Shown here: piece after piece, positions 1 to 5,765 of the stretch | Layout: each line of letters starts with the position of its first letter | Position numbering within the stretch: position 1 is the stretch's first letter | Assembly: GCA_030609785.1 (NCBI GenBank) | Contig: JAUWTC010000050.1 | Coordinates: forward strand, 1-10,088 | Direction of reading: 5' to 3' | Source: Holophagae bacterium | GTDB taxonomy: Bacteria > Acidobacteriota > Thermoanaerobaculia > Thermoanaerobaculales > Sulfomarinibacteraceae | Length of the DNA stretch: 10,088 bases | Translations under genes and position numbers: made by a program | The notes under the pieces: generated by a model | Told to the model about the DNA's origin: nothing | The model's database searches: none | Seen by the model: the letters and a program-made list of their open reading frames with translations, nothing else

Positions 1-978
1 ATCTGCAACGCCATCGGCATGGTGGCCGCCGGCAACAGCGCTGTCTTCAACGCCCACCCCGGTGCACGGCGCGTCGGCGCCGCCACCATCCAGGCTTTCA
101 ACAGGGCGATCACCGCCGCAGGCGGCCCGGCCAATCTGGTGACGTGCGTCGCTGATCCGACGATCGAGTCTGCTCAGGCCCTGATGCACCACCCGGGCAT
201 CCGGCTGCTGGTAGTCACTGGAGGTCCCGGGGTCGTCAAGGCGGCAATGAACAGCGGCAAGAGGGCCATTTGCGCCGGCCCGGGCAATCCCCCGGTGGTC
301 GTTGACGAAACCGCGGACATCGAGCAGGCAGGACGCGACATCGTTCTCGGCGCCTCTTTCGACAACAACATCATCTGCGTCGACGAGAAGGAGACCATCG
401 TCGTCGACGCCGTGGCAGACGCCCTTCTGGACTCGATGGGCCGCCAGGGCGGAGTCGTCCTCAACCGGGCTGAGGTGCGTCGCCTCGAGGCCGTGATCTT
501 CGACGGTGTGACAAACCCCGGCCAACCTGGGACGGTCAATCGGGAATTGATCGGCAAGAACGCCGGAGTCATTCTCGGACACATCGGCATCAGCACAGGA
601 CCGGAGACACGGCTGGTTGTTGCCGACGTCGAGGCCGAACACCCCCTGGTCTGGACCGAACAGATGTTGCCGGTGATGCCGGTTGTCCGGGTCCGGGATG
701 CGAATGCGGCCATTGACCTCGCCGTGCGGGCCGAGCGCTCAAACCGCCACACCGCCGGCATGTACTCCAAGCACCTCGACAATCTCAGCCGGATGGCGCG
801 TGAAGCCGATTGTTCGATCTTCGTCAAGAACGCACCGCACTACGCCGGATTGGCCGAGGGCGGCGAGGGCCACACCAGTTTCACGATCGCCAGTCCCACC
901 GGTGAAGGACTGACCAGCCCACGAAGCTTCAGCCGCCTGCGCCGGTGTGTGCTGGTCGACCATTTCCGGATCGTCTAG
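1..978 (+). CDS. CoA-acylating aldehyde dehydrogenase, BMC type (PduP/EutE family), 5'-truncated
   Basis: The frame is open from base 1 to the TAG at 976-978, giving the last 325 residues of a protein whose family is usually about 450-500 residues. The N-terminal part, including any N-terminal encapsulation peptide, lies outside the window. The family oxidises an aldehyde with NAD+ and CoA to acyl-CoA inside a bacterial microcompartment. Visible landmarks are the cofactor-fold segment with NAHPGAR near fragment residue 17, GGPGVV, the CAGPGNPPVVVD stretch, and the catalytic cysteine in NNIICVDEKE (codon 376-378, fragment residue 126). Near the C-terminus is HTSFTIASPTGEG, followed by a basic RLRRCVLVDHF ending typical of PduP. 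The ending matches the normal family C-terminus, so no C-terminal encapsulation peptide is fused. It is the first visible gene of an operon with shell genes, which supports a BMC role over a housekeeping aldehyde dehydrogenase. The substrate (acetaldehyde, propionaldehyde, lactaldehyde or other) cannot be decided. Confidence 0.93.
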   Translation: MCNAIGMVAAGNSAVFNAHPGARRVGAATIQAFNRAITAAGGPANLVTCVADPTIESAQALMHHPGIRLLVVTGGPGVVKAAMNSGKRAICAGPGNPPVVVDETADIEQAGRDIVLGASFDNNIICVDEKETIVVDAVADALLDSMGRQGGVVLNRAEVRRLEAVIFDGVTNPGQPGTVNRELIGKNAGVILGHIGISTGPETRLVVADVEAEHPLVWTEQMLPVMPVVRVRDANAAIDLAVRAERSNRHTAGMYSKHLDNLSRMAREADCSIFVKNAPHYAGLAEGGEGHTSFTIASPTGEGLTSPRSFSRLRRCVLVDHFRIV

Positions 979-983
979 TGAAT

Positions 984-990
984 CCAGGAG
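984..990 (+). promoter_or_regulatory. Shine-Dalgarno site for the small gene at 996
   Basis: CCAGGAG ends five bases before the ATG at 996. It is one of the strongest ribosome-binding sites in the window. It lies in what would otherwise be a spacer between the dehydrogenase and BMC-T genes, and it is the main reason for calling the small gene. Confidence 0.55.
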
Positions 991-995
991 CGTGT

Positions 996-1133
996 ATGGC
1001 ATTGACGGCGGATGTATTTCGGAGGGTCGTAAAGTGGCATTTGAGGCGCATTCGAGACGCTGTACTCACCGTACGGGTCGAGGATGCAACGAAAAAGGGC
1101 CTTTACGACACCCGAAAGGCGGCGCTGATTTAA
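996..1133 (+). CDS. Small 45-residue basic amphipathic protein within the BMC operon, function unknown
   Basis: I do not recognise this gene. Three things support it: a strong Shine-Dalgarno (AGGAG, five-base spacing), a start 17 bases after the dehydrogenase stop, and a TAA stop sharing its last base with the BMC-T ATG (TAATG), an arrangement typical of translational coupling. The product starts MALTADVF and ends RKAALI. Residues 3-26 could form an amphipathic helix: L3, V7, F8, V11, V12, L16, I19, A22, V23 and V26 fall on one face and Arg/Lys on the other. Such helices resemble the encapsulation peptides that bind cargo to BMC shells, but that is an inference. By hand count, about 61% of codons end in G or C, lower than in the neighbouring shell genes, which is a reason for caution. 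Alternatives are a leader for BMC-T translation or a chance open frame in a spacer. Confidence 0.45.
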   Translation: MALTADVFRRVVKWHLRRIRDAVLTVRVEDATKKGLYDTRKAALI

Positions 1134-1768
1134 TGCCCTATACGCTCCTAGGCACCACACACCCGGCCATCGCAATGCTCGAGATCGACAGTGTCGCCGC
1201 CGGCATCAGTACGGCCGACGCGATGGTCAAAAGGGCCCCGATCGCCGTTCTCAAGGCCGGCACGGTCCACCCGGGCCACTACCTGATCCTGGTCGCGGGA
1301 TCGGTCGCGGCGGTCGAGGAGGCCCACGAAGCGGGCCTGGATCGAGCCGGATCGTGGCTGTTGGATCAAGTCCTCCTTCCCGACGTTCACCCTCAGGTCA
1401 CGGCGGCAACCTTGGGTGGGCGGCAAAGCCTCTCAGCCGAGGCCCTGGCGGTCGTCGAATGCAGGAGCGTGCCCAGTCTGTTGCGGGCGGCCGACGCCGC
1501 GATCAAGGCGACGGGGATTTCCATCGCCCGCATCCGGTTGGCTGACGACCTTGGAGGGCGTGCCTTTCTGCTTCTCGACGGTCTTCTCGCAGATGTCGAG
1601 GCCGCCTGTGAGATCGGTCGCGACCTGATCCCTCTACAATTCCTCCTTCAAACCACCGTCATCCCCCGCCTGGACACGACACTCAAATCCCTGCTCAACG
1701 AGGGCACACGCTTCGCTGCGTGCCCCCACTTCCAGCCCGAAGGCGCCGAGATCGATGCGTCTCGGTAG
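1133..1768 (+). CDS. Tandem-domain BMC shell protein (BMC-T, PduT-like)
   Basis: This 211-residue protein has two BMC domains and would form a pseudohexameric trimer tiling the shell facets. Domain 1 is about residues 12-92 (AIAMLEIDSVAAGISTADAM, then KAGTVHPGHYLILVAGSVAAVEEA). Domain 2 is about residues 103-188 (ALAVVECRSVPSLLRAADAAIK, then GRAFLLLDGLLADVEAACEIG). The length is slightly above PduT (about 184 residues), with a C-terminal extension after residue 190. In PduT-type proteins a Cys just before the PG of the domain-1 pore loop holds a [4Fe-4S] cluster. Here that position is His46 (TVHPGH), so a classical Cys-ligated cluster is not expected. The ATG at 1133 is preferred because homology begins there and it overlaps the preceding small-gene stop. 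The frame stays open upstream to about 947 but shows no BMC similarity there. The 3' end overlaps the next gene by 14 bases. Confidence 0.9.
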   Translation: MPYTLLGTTHPAIAMLEIDSVAAGISTADAMVKRAPIAVLKAGTVHPGHYLILVAGSVAAVEEAHEAGLDRAGSWLLDQVLLPDVHPQVTAATLGGRQSLSAEALAVVECRSVPSLLRAADAAIKATGISIARIRLADDLGGRAFLLLDGLLADVEAACEIGRDLIPLQFLLQTTVIPRLDTTLKSLLNEGTRFAACPHFQPEGAEIDASR

Positions 1769-2033
1769 AATCATAGGGACCGTCGTGCCGGCCGTCATCA
1801 CACCCGGTCTCGAGGGAGTGCCGATGCTCCTGGTCCAACCCTTGACCAAGGATGAGAAACCGGAGGGTCGGCCCTTGGTTTGCGCCGACTCGACCCGCAT
1901 GGCCGGCCCCGGCGAACTGATCGCTTTCGAAGGCGGACGGGAAGCGGCTCTCGCGCTCGACCCCTGGTTCGTCCCGGTTGACCACACCATTGTCGGCATC
2001 GTCGACGGCGTGCACCTCGAGGGCGGGCCATGA
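1755..2033 (+). CDS. BMC vertex pentamer protein, EutN/CcmL family (BMC-P, first copy)
   Basis: This 92-residue protein has the single-domain EutN/CcmL fold, which assembles as pentamers capping the vertices of a microcompartment shell. Family features are the start MRLGRIIGTVVPAV, the LLVQPL strand near residues 25-30, the VCADSTRMAGPGELIAFEGGREAA central segment, and the C-terminal VDHTIVGIVDGV strand. Its length fits the family (about 85-100 residues). The ATG lies 14 bases inside the BMC-T gene, with a purine-rich GAAGG about 11-12 bases upstream, so translation is probably coupled to BMC-T. It differs clearly from the second copy that follows, so the pair are paralogues rather than a recent duplication. 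Confidence 0.92.
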   Translation: MRLGRIIGTVVPAVITPGLEGVPMLLVQPLTKDEKPEGRPLVCADSTRMAGPGELIAFEGGREAALALDPWFVPVDHTIVGIVDGVHLEGGP

Positions 2034-2293
2034 TCATCGGACGGGTCGCCGGTCAGATCTTCATGACCATCAACCATCAGGCCTACAACGCCCGCACCCT
2101 GCTGATCGTCGATCGCCTGACGCCTGAAGGCACGCCGGCTGGGGGCTACTTGATCGCCGTCGACACCGTCGGCGCCGGCGCCGGCCAAACCGTCCTGGTC
2201 AATGACGAAGGCGGCGGCGCCCAGCAGGTCCTCGGCTGTCCCGGCGCCCCGATTCGCTCGGTGGTCGTCGGGATCATCGATGAGATAGCATAG
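2030..2293 (+). CDS. BMC vertex pentamer protein, EutN/CcmL family (BMC-P, second copy)
   Basis: This is a second EutN/CcmL-type protein of 87 residues. It starts MIIGRVAGQIFMTIN, has the LLIVDRL strand, then the family hallmark AVDTVGAGAGQTVLVNDEGGGA, and ends RSVVVGIIDEI. The VDTVGAGxG segment matches canonical CcmL/EutN proteins better than the first copy does. The ATG overlaps the previous stop as ATGA, and a GAGG lies about eight bases upstream. It is the last gene of the operon. A convergent gene ends 10 bases beyond its stop. Several distinct BMC-P paralogues in one locus are known from some metabolosome types, where they may cap different vertices or interact with different partners. 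Confidence 0.93.
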   Translation: MIIGRVAGQIFMTINHQAYNARTLLIVDRLTPEGTPAGGYLIAVDTVGAGAGQTVLVNDEGGGAQQVLGCPGAPIRSVVVGIIDEIA

Positions 2294-2299
2294 TTGTCG

Positions 2300-2348
2300 G
2301 CTCTCAGTCCTGCTCGCCGATTGCGTAGGGCTGAAGCAGTCTGAGAGC
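2300..2348. repeat. Inverted repeat at the convergent operon junction
   Basis: GCTCTCAG at 2300-2307 is the exact reverse complement of CTGAGAGC at 2341-2348. Inside it, CTGCT at 2310-2314 pairs with AGCAG at 2335-2339. Together they give an interrupted stem of 13 pairs around a 20-base loop. It starts seven bases after the BMC operon stop and covers the last codons of the sensor cyclase gene on the other strand. Neither strand has a T-run after the hairpin, so it is not a standard intrinsic terminator. It may still stop or slow transcription from both sides, or protect 3' ends. Confidence 0.5.
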
Positions 2349-5306
2349 AACACGGTTGCCTCCTTCATTCTTAGCCTCGTACATGGCGGTGTCAGCCTCG
2401 GTGATCAGTTTTTTCGTCAGTTCCTGAACGATGTCGCCCTGCAATTTCCCCGAGTAGCACCACACACCTGCGCCAACGCTGATGGCGATCTTCAGTCGAT
2501 GGCCTTCATGCTGGAAGTTGTAAGATTCGATGCCCTCTCGCATCTTCTCAGCCACGACTCGTGCGCCTTCGGCGCCCGTCGAGGGGAGGATGATCGCGAA
2601 CTCGTCGCCGCCATAGCGGACCAGTGTGTCATTCTCGCGGATACATCCGCGAAGTACCTCGACAAGCGATGTCAGTGCATAATCTCCCACCAGGTGGCCG
2701 TAGGTGTCATTGAAATGTTTGAATTGGTCTATATCCAGAATGATCAGGGAGAGCCAGGCCGGGGATGGCCCCCGTGCCATCGAGAGGATTTCCTGCCGGA
2801 GCTTTTGCATGAACCAACTCCGGTTGTACGCGCCGGTAAGCCCGTCCGTGATGGCCTGCACCGTAAGCAGCTTGGTTTTCTCCGCCACCAGTTCCTCCAG
2901 CCGTCTCTTCTCCCTTTTGATTCTTTTCAGTCTGAAACCGACCCCCGCCCGAATCAGCAACCCTGCGGCGGCAAACGCCAGGAGCAAAAACCACCACTTC
3001 TTCCACAGCGGAGGGAGGATCTCGAACGATACCATCGCGGGGGTGGTAGACCAGCAGCCATCGCCATTCCGGGCCGTTACCTTGAAGACATACCGGCCGT
3101 TATCCAAGTTTGTGTACCGCACCTCCCGTTTTTCAGTGATTTCCGACCAATCCTTGTCGTATCCCACCAGCGTGTACTTGTACCGGACATCCTTCTCGTC
3201 TTTGAAAGACAGACCAATAAAGGCGAATCGCACGGTACCGCGGCGGTAAGTGAAACTATGTCCCTCCGTGATAGGAGCGTTGTCGAAAAACGCTTTCTCG
3301 ATGAGGACCGGCGGAGGGACCGTGTTGGGGATGTCGTTCTCCGGCAGATACTCGGTCACCCCACTGTAGGTAGCAAACCAAATGTGGCCCAGGCTGTCAC
3401 GGTACAGGAAGGAAGCGGTAGTCGCCTCGTTTCCGATGAGCCCGTCTTGCTTGGTGTACCATTTGAAATCCTTCTCACCGTCGAATTTGAGCATGCCCAT
3501 GTTGGTGCCGAGCCAATAGTTCCCGTTGGATTGGATGACCGAAAAGACATTGGTGTTGGAAGAGGCCGACCGACCTTCGGTCGCGGGGAGACTGAAAACC
3601 CTGAATTCCTCCTTCTCCCTCGGCTGGTATCTGATCAGGCTGGACTGCACCCCCAGCCAGAGGGTCCCCTCGTTGTCATGGAAAATACAGTTGACAGAGC
3701 CGGCAGGCAATCCATCGCCGGTCCCAACTTTCTCTATCCCTCTCTGAGGATGTTTGGGATCGTAGATGTATGCCCCGGAAGGAGAGCCAAACCAGATCCT
3801 GTGCTCCTGGTCCTCGGCGACAGTCTGGAAGTAAGTGGAACCGGGCTTGTTCGTGTCGGAAAGCCTTGTAAACTGATCTTTCGACGCGGCTTTCCGGTAC
3901 ATCCAAGCCCAGTTGGTGGTCCCAATCCACAAGCAGTCGCCCGCCGGGTGGAGCGACAAGATTCCCCTTTGAGTGGCCGAGGGGGTTTTCCCCGTGTGAG
4001 CATGAAATGCGGCCCCGTCATAGCTGTTGAGCCCACCCAAACTTCCTATCCACATTTCACCTTGAAATACCACGAGGGCAAGGATCTGGTCATTGCTGAG
4101 CAGGCCGTTTTTCTTCGTGAACCGGGTGATCTCGCCGTCTTTGAGCCTGATCAGGCCATGTTCGAAGGTTCCGAACCAAAGAGCGTTCCGATACTCACAT
4201 GTGGATGTGATGATCTCGTCCTTCAGATATCCACGGAACTTCCTGGACAGGATCTTGGTGACCCCTTGGTTCGTGCCGAGCCAGACCGAGCCTTCCCGAT
4301 CCACCAGGATCGAGTAGATCTGGTTGTTGCACAGCCCGTTCTCGACTGTCACTTGGTGCTGTTTCTCGTGCTCCAGGGACGCCAGTCCGCCGTAGCGAGT
4401 GCCAAAGAGCATTTCATCGCCCACCTGGGCCGACGAGTAAATGTAGGAGTTTGGGAAGTACCTTTCGGCGGGCGCGGACCGGCTTTTGCCTTCGAGGGCG
4501 CTCAGGCTGCAGCGGAAGACGCCGTGTTTTCTTGTCCCTACCCACAGCATGGAGTCGCCGGTCCGCCGCACGTTGGTCAAGGTCATCCCCTCAAGGCCGA
4601 AGACCTCGGCGCACTCCAGAAACCGGCTTCCGTCGTACCGGTACAACTGCCCACCCGCAGTGGCGATCCAAAGGCCATCCTCGGCCGGCGCGAGGGCGAA
4701 GATGCTGTTTTCGGGCGTAAAGCCGTCTGGGACAAAGGTCTCCATGGGGTAGTGTCCGTTACCGTCCTCTCGGGGATCGACCCTTAAGAGCCCTCGTGAC
4801 TTCGTGCCGAACCATATGTAACCCCCGAACCTCGCGACGCTCCACACGATCCCAAGCTCTTTCCCATCCAACCGTGAGAAGCTTTTAAATGTGCCGTTGT
4901 GATAGCAACTGATGCCATTGTCGGTGGCGATCCAGAACTTCCCGGCGTCTTCCACCATCGCAAGAACGACGTTGCTGACGAGCCCATCTCTGGCGCCGAA
5001 GGCTGTCATCTTCCGGCCGTCGTAGCGGGCCAGTCCGTTGGAGGTCCCGAACCAAATAAAGCCCTGGCTACCCTGGAGGATGCACCATACCTGGGATGAG
5101 GGAAGGCCGTCGTCGGTGCTGTAGTTCCGTACATGCAGGGTCTGAGCGGAGGGGACCGTGGAGAAAAGCAGAAAAAACAACAACCACCAAACGGCAACAC
5201 CGCGCGGCGCAAGGCTTACTTCCACTTGGCGTTTACCGAGATGCCCGCAGGATTTCCTGCTCGACTGCCTCCGGGAAGATACACGGCGCGTCTTGGCCCA
5301 TGTCAT
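2304..5306 (-). CDS. Two-component-regulator-propeller sensor with C-terminal GGDEF diguanylate cyclase
   Basis: This 1000-residue receptor is predicted to sense a ligand in the periplasm and make cyclic di-GMP in the cytoplasm. Residues 36-54 are a hydrophobic signal segment ending VPSA|Q. Fourteen repeats of the WFGTxxGLxRYDG type follow (for example residues 84-97, 341-353 and 642-655), consistent with two seven-bladed propellers. A Y_Y_Y domain spans about 680-765 (YKYTLVGYDKDW, RYTNLDNGRYVFKV). A membrane helix lies at about 769-789, a short coiled coil at 790-815, and a GGDEF domain at about 816-990. The active-site motif GGDEF is at 899-903, the metal-binding LDID at 857-860, and an inhibitory RxxD I-site (REND) at 890-893, five residues before GGDEF as in regulated cyclases. 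No EAL domain is present. The ATG at 5306 is preceded by GGAGGGAGGA with good spacing. Similar propeller/Y_Y_Y sensors in other bacteria often end in a histidine kinase. It converges with the BMC operon, so it is not co-transcribed with it. Sampled GC is lower than in the BMC genes. Confidence 0.93.
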   Translation of the reverse strand: MTWAKTRRVSSRRQSSRKSCGHLGKRQVEVSLAPRGVAVWWLLFFLLFSTVPSAQTLHVRNYSTDDGLPSSQVWCILQGSQGFIWFGTSNGLARYDGRKMTAFGARDGLVSNVVLAMVEDAGKFWIATDNGISCYHNGTFKSFSRLDGKELGIVWSVARFGGYIWFGTKSRGLLRVDPREDGNGHYPMETFVPDGFTPENSIFALAPAEDGLWIATAGGQLYRYDGSRFLECAEVFGLEGMTLTNVRRTGDSMLWVGTRKHGVFRCSLSALEGKSRSAPAERYFPNSYIYSSAQVGDEMLFGTRYGGLASLEHEKQHQVTVENGLCNNQIYSILVDREGSVWLGTNQGVTKILSRKFRGYLKDEIITSTCEYRNALWFGTFEHGLIRLKDGEITRFTKKNGLLSNDQILALVVFQGEMWIGSLGGLNSYDGAAFHAHTGKTPSATQRGILSLHPAGDCLWIGTTNWAWMYRKAASKDQFTRLSDTNKPGSTYFQTVAEDQEHRIWFGSPSGAYIYDPKHPQRGIEKVGTGDGLPAGSVNCIFHDNEGTLWLGVQSSLIRYQPREKEEFRVFSLPATEGRSASSNTNVFSVIQSNGNYWLGTNMGMLKFDGEKDFKWYTKQDGLIGNEATTASFLYRDSLGHIWFATYSGVTEYLPENDIPNTVPPPVLIEKAFFDNAPITEGHSFTYRRGTVRFAFIGLSFKDEKDVRYKYTLVGYDKDWSEITEKREVRYTNLDNGRYVFKVTARNGDGCWSTTPAMVSFEILPPLWKKWWFLLLAFAAAGLLIRAGVGFRLKRIKREKRRLEELVAEKTKLLTVQAITDGLTGAYNRSWFMQKLRQEILSMARGPSPAWLSLIILDIDQFKHFNDTYGHLVGDYALTSLVEVLRGCIRENDTLVRYGGDEFAIILPSTGAEGARVVAEKMREGIESYNFQHEGHRLKIAISVGAGVWCYSGKLQGDIVQELTKKLITEADTAMYEAKNEGGNRVALRLLQPYAIGEQD

Positions 5307-5467
5307 CTCAATCCTCCCTCCATGCTATTCCATGGGGTGCGCATGGTCTCTCAAATAACGAATCAGGCCATCAAATCCATGTTTTTCGGTCGCCTGAATC
5401 CCTCCTTGGGTAGTCTGGCGAGCCCCCTTCGAAGTATAGACGTACCAAACCCGGCATCACTCGACCC

Positions 5468-5684
5468 TCACGCCTCCACTATGCCATAACGCTTGAAAGG
5501 CCGGACCTGCCGCTGATGTTCGGCGAAGAGGTTGGTGACAATCCCCTGGTATTCGGTCACGACCCGAGGCGCATCACTCAAAGCCAACTCAACCGGGGCT
5601 GTCATCACCCCCGCCGCGTTTTCGGCCCATGCGCCCCAGGGGCCCAGGAAAAAAAGCGGCAGAAACCATAATCATCCGATTCAT
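5468..5684 (-). pseudogene. Small exported protein gene interrupted by a frameshift at a seven-T run
   Basis: The ATG at 5684 follows a strong Shine-Dalgarno (GGAGGG, four bases upstream). The first twelve codons (MNRMIMVSAAFF) begin a signal peptide. Read straight on, the frame turns into a Gly/Arg-rich tail and stops at 5589-5591 after 31 residues. If one T of the run at 5649-5655 is skipped, the frame continues as LGPWGAWA|EN, a textbook signal-peptide end with an AxA cleavage site, and then about 50 further residues to the TGA at 5468-5470, for 71 residues in all. The shifted part has about 73% G/C third positions by hand count, in line with coding DNA. I recognise no family; the mature part (APVELALSDAPRVVTEYQG and onward) may be only the N-terminus of a longer ancestral protein. 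The indel could be a real mutation, phase-variable slippage, or a homopolymer sequencing error. Confidence 0.5.
5649..5655 (-). repeat. Homopolymer of seven T (minus strand) at the frameshift point
   Basis: Seven consecutive A on the plus strand (T on the coding strand) sit within the signal-peptide codons of the small exported-protein gene. With six T the signal peptide and downstream frame join; with the seven present they do not. Runs of this length are prone to replication slippage and to sequencing error. Confidence 0.6.
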
Positions 5685-5765
5685 CGAACCCTCCAACGAT
5701 TCAGGATAGTCCAGCCCGACGGGTGACGTGCGATACCGCTCGCCACGGCGGTTGTCTACGTACTC

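Noticed and set aside
174..827. Minus-strand open frame of 217 codons across the dehydrogenase
   Set aside because: The product is Ser/Thr/Arg/Pro-rich low-complexity sequence typical of an antisense frame, and the plus strand encodes a clear PduP-like enzyme.
947..1132. In-frame upstream extension of the BMC-T gene
   Set aside because: The extra residues resemble no BMC protein and would overlap the dehydrogenase gene. BMC similarity begins close after the ATG at 1133, which is coupled to the TAA before it.
2499..4787. Plus-strand open frame of 762 codons opposite the sensor cyclase
   Set aside because: It is antisense to a gene with unmistakable propeller, Y_Y_Y and GGDEF domains, has no recognisable domain itself, and is the kind of long open frame that arises opposite GC-rich coding DNA.
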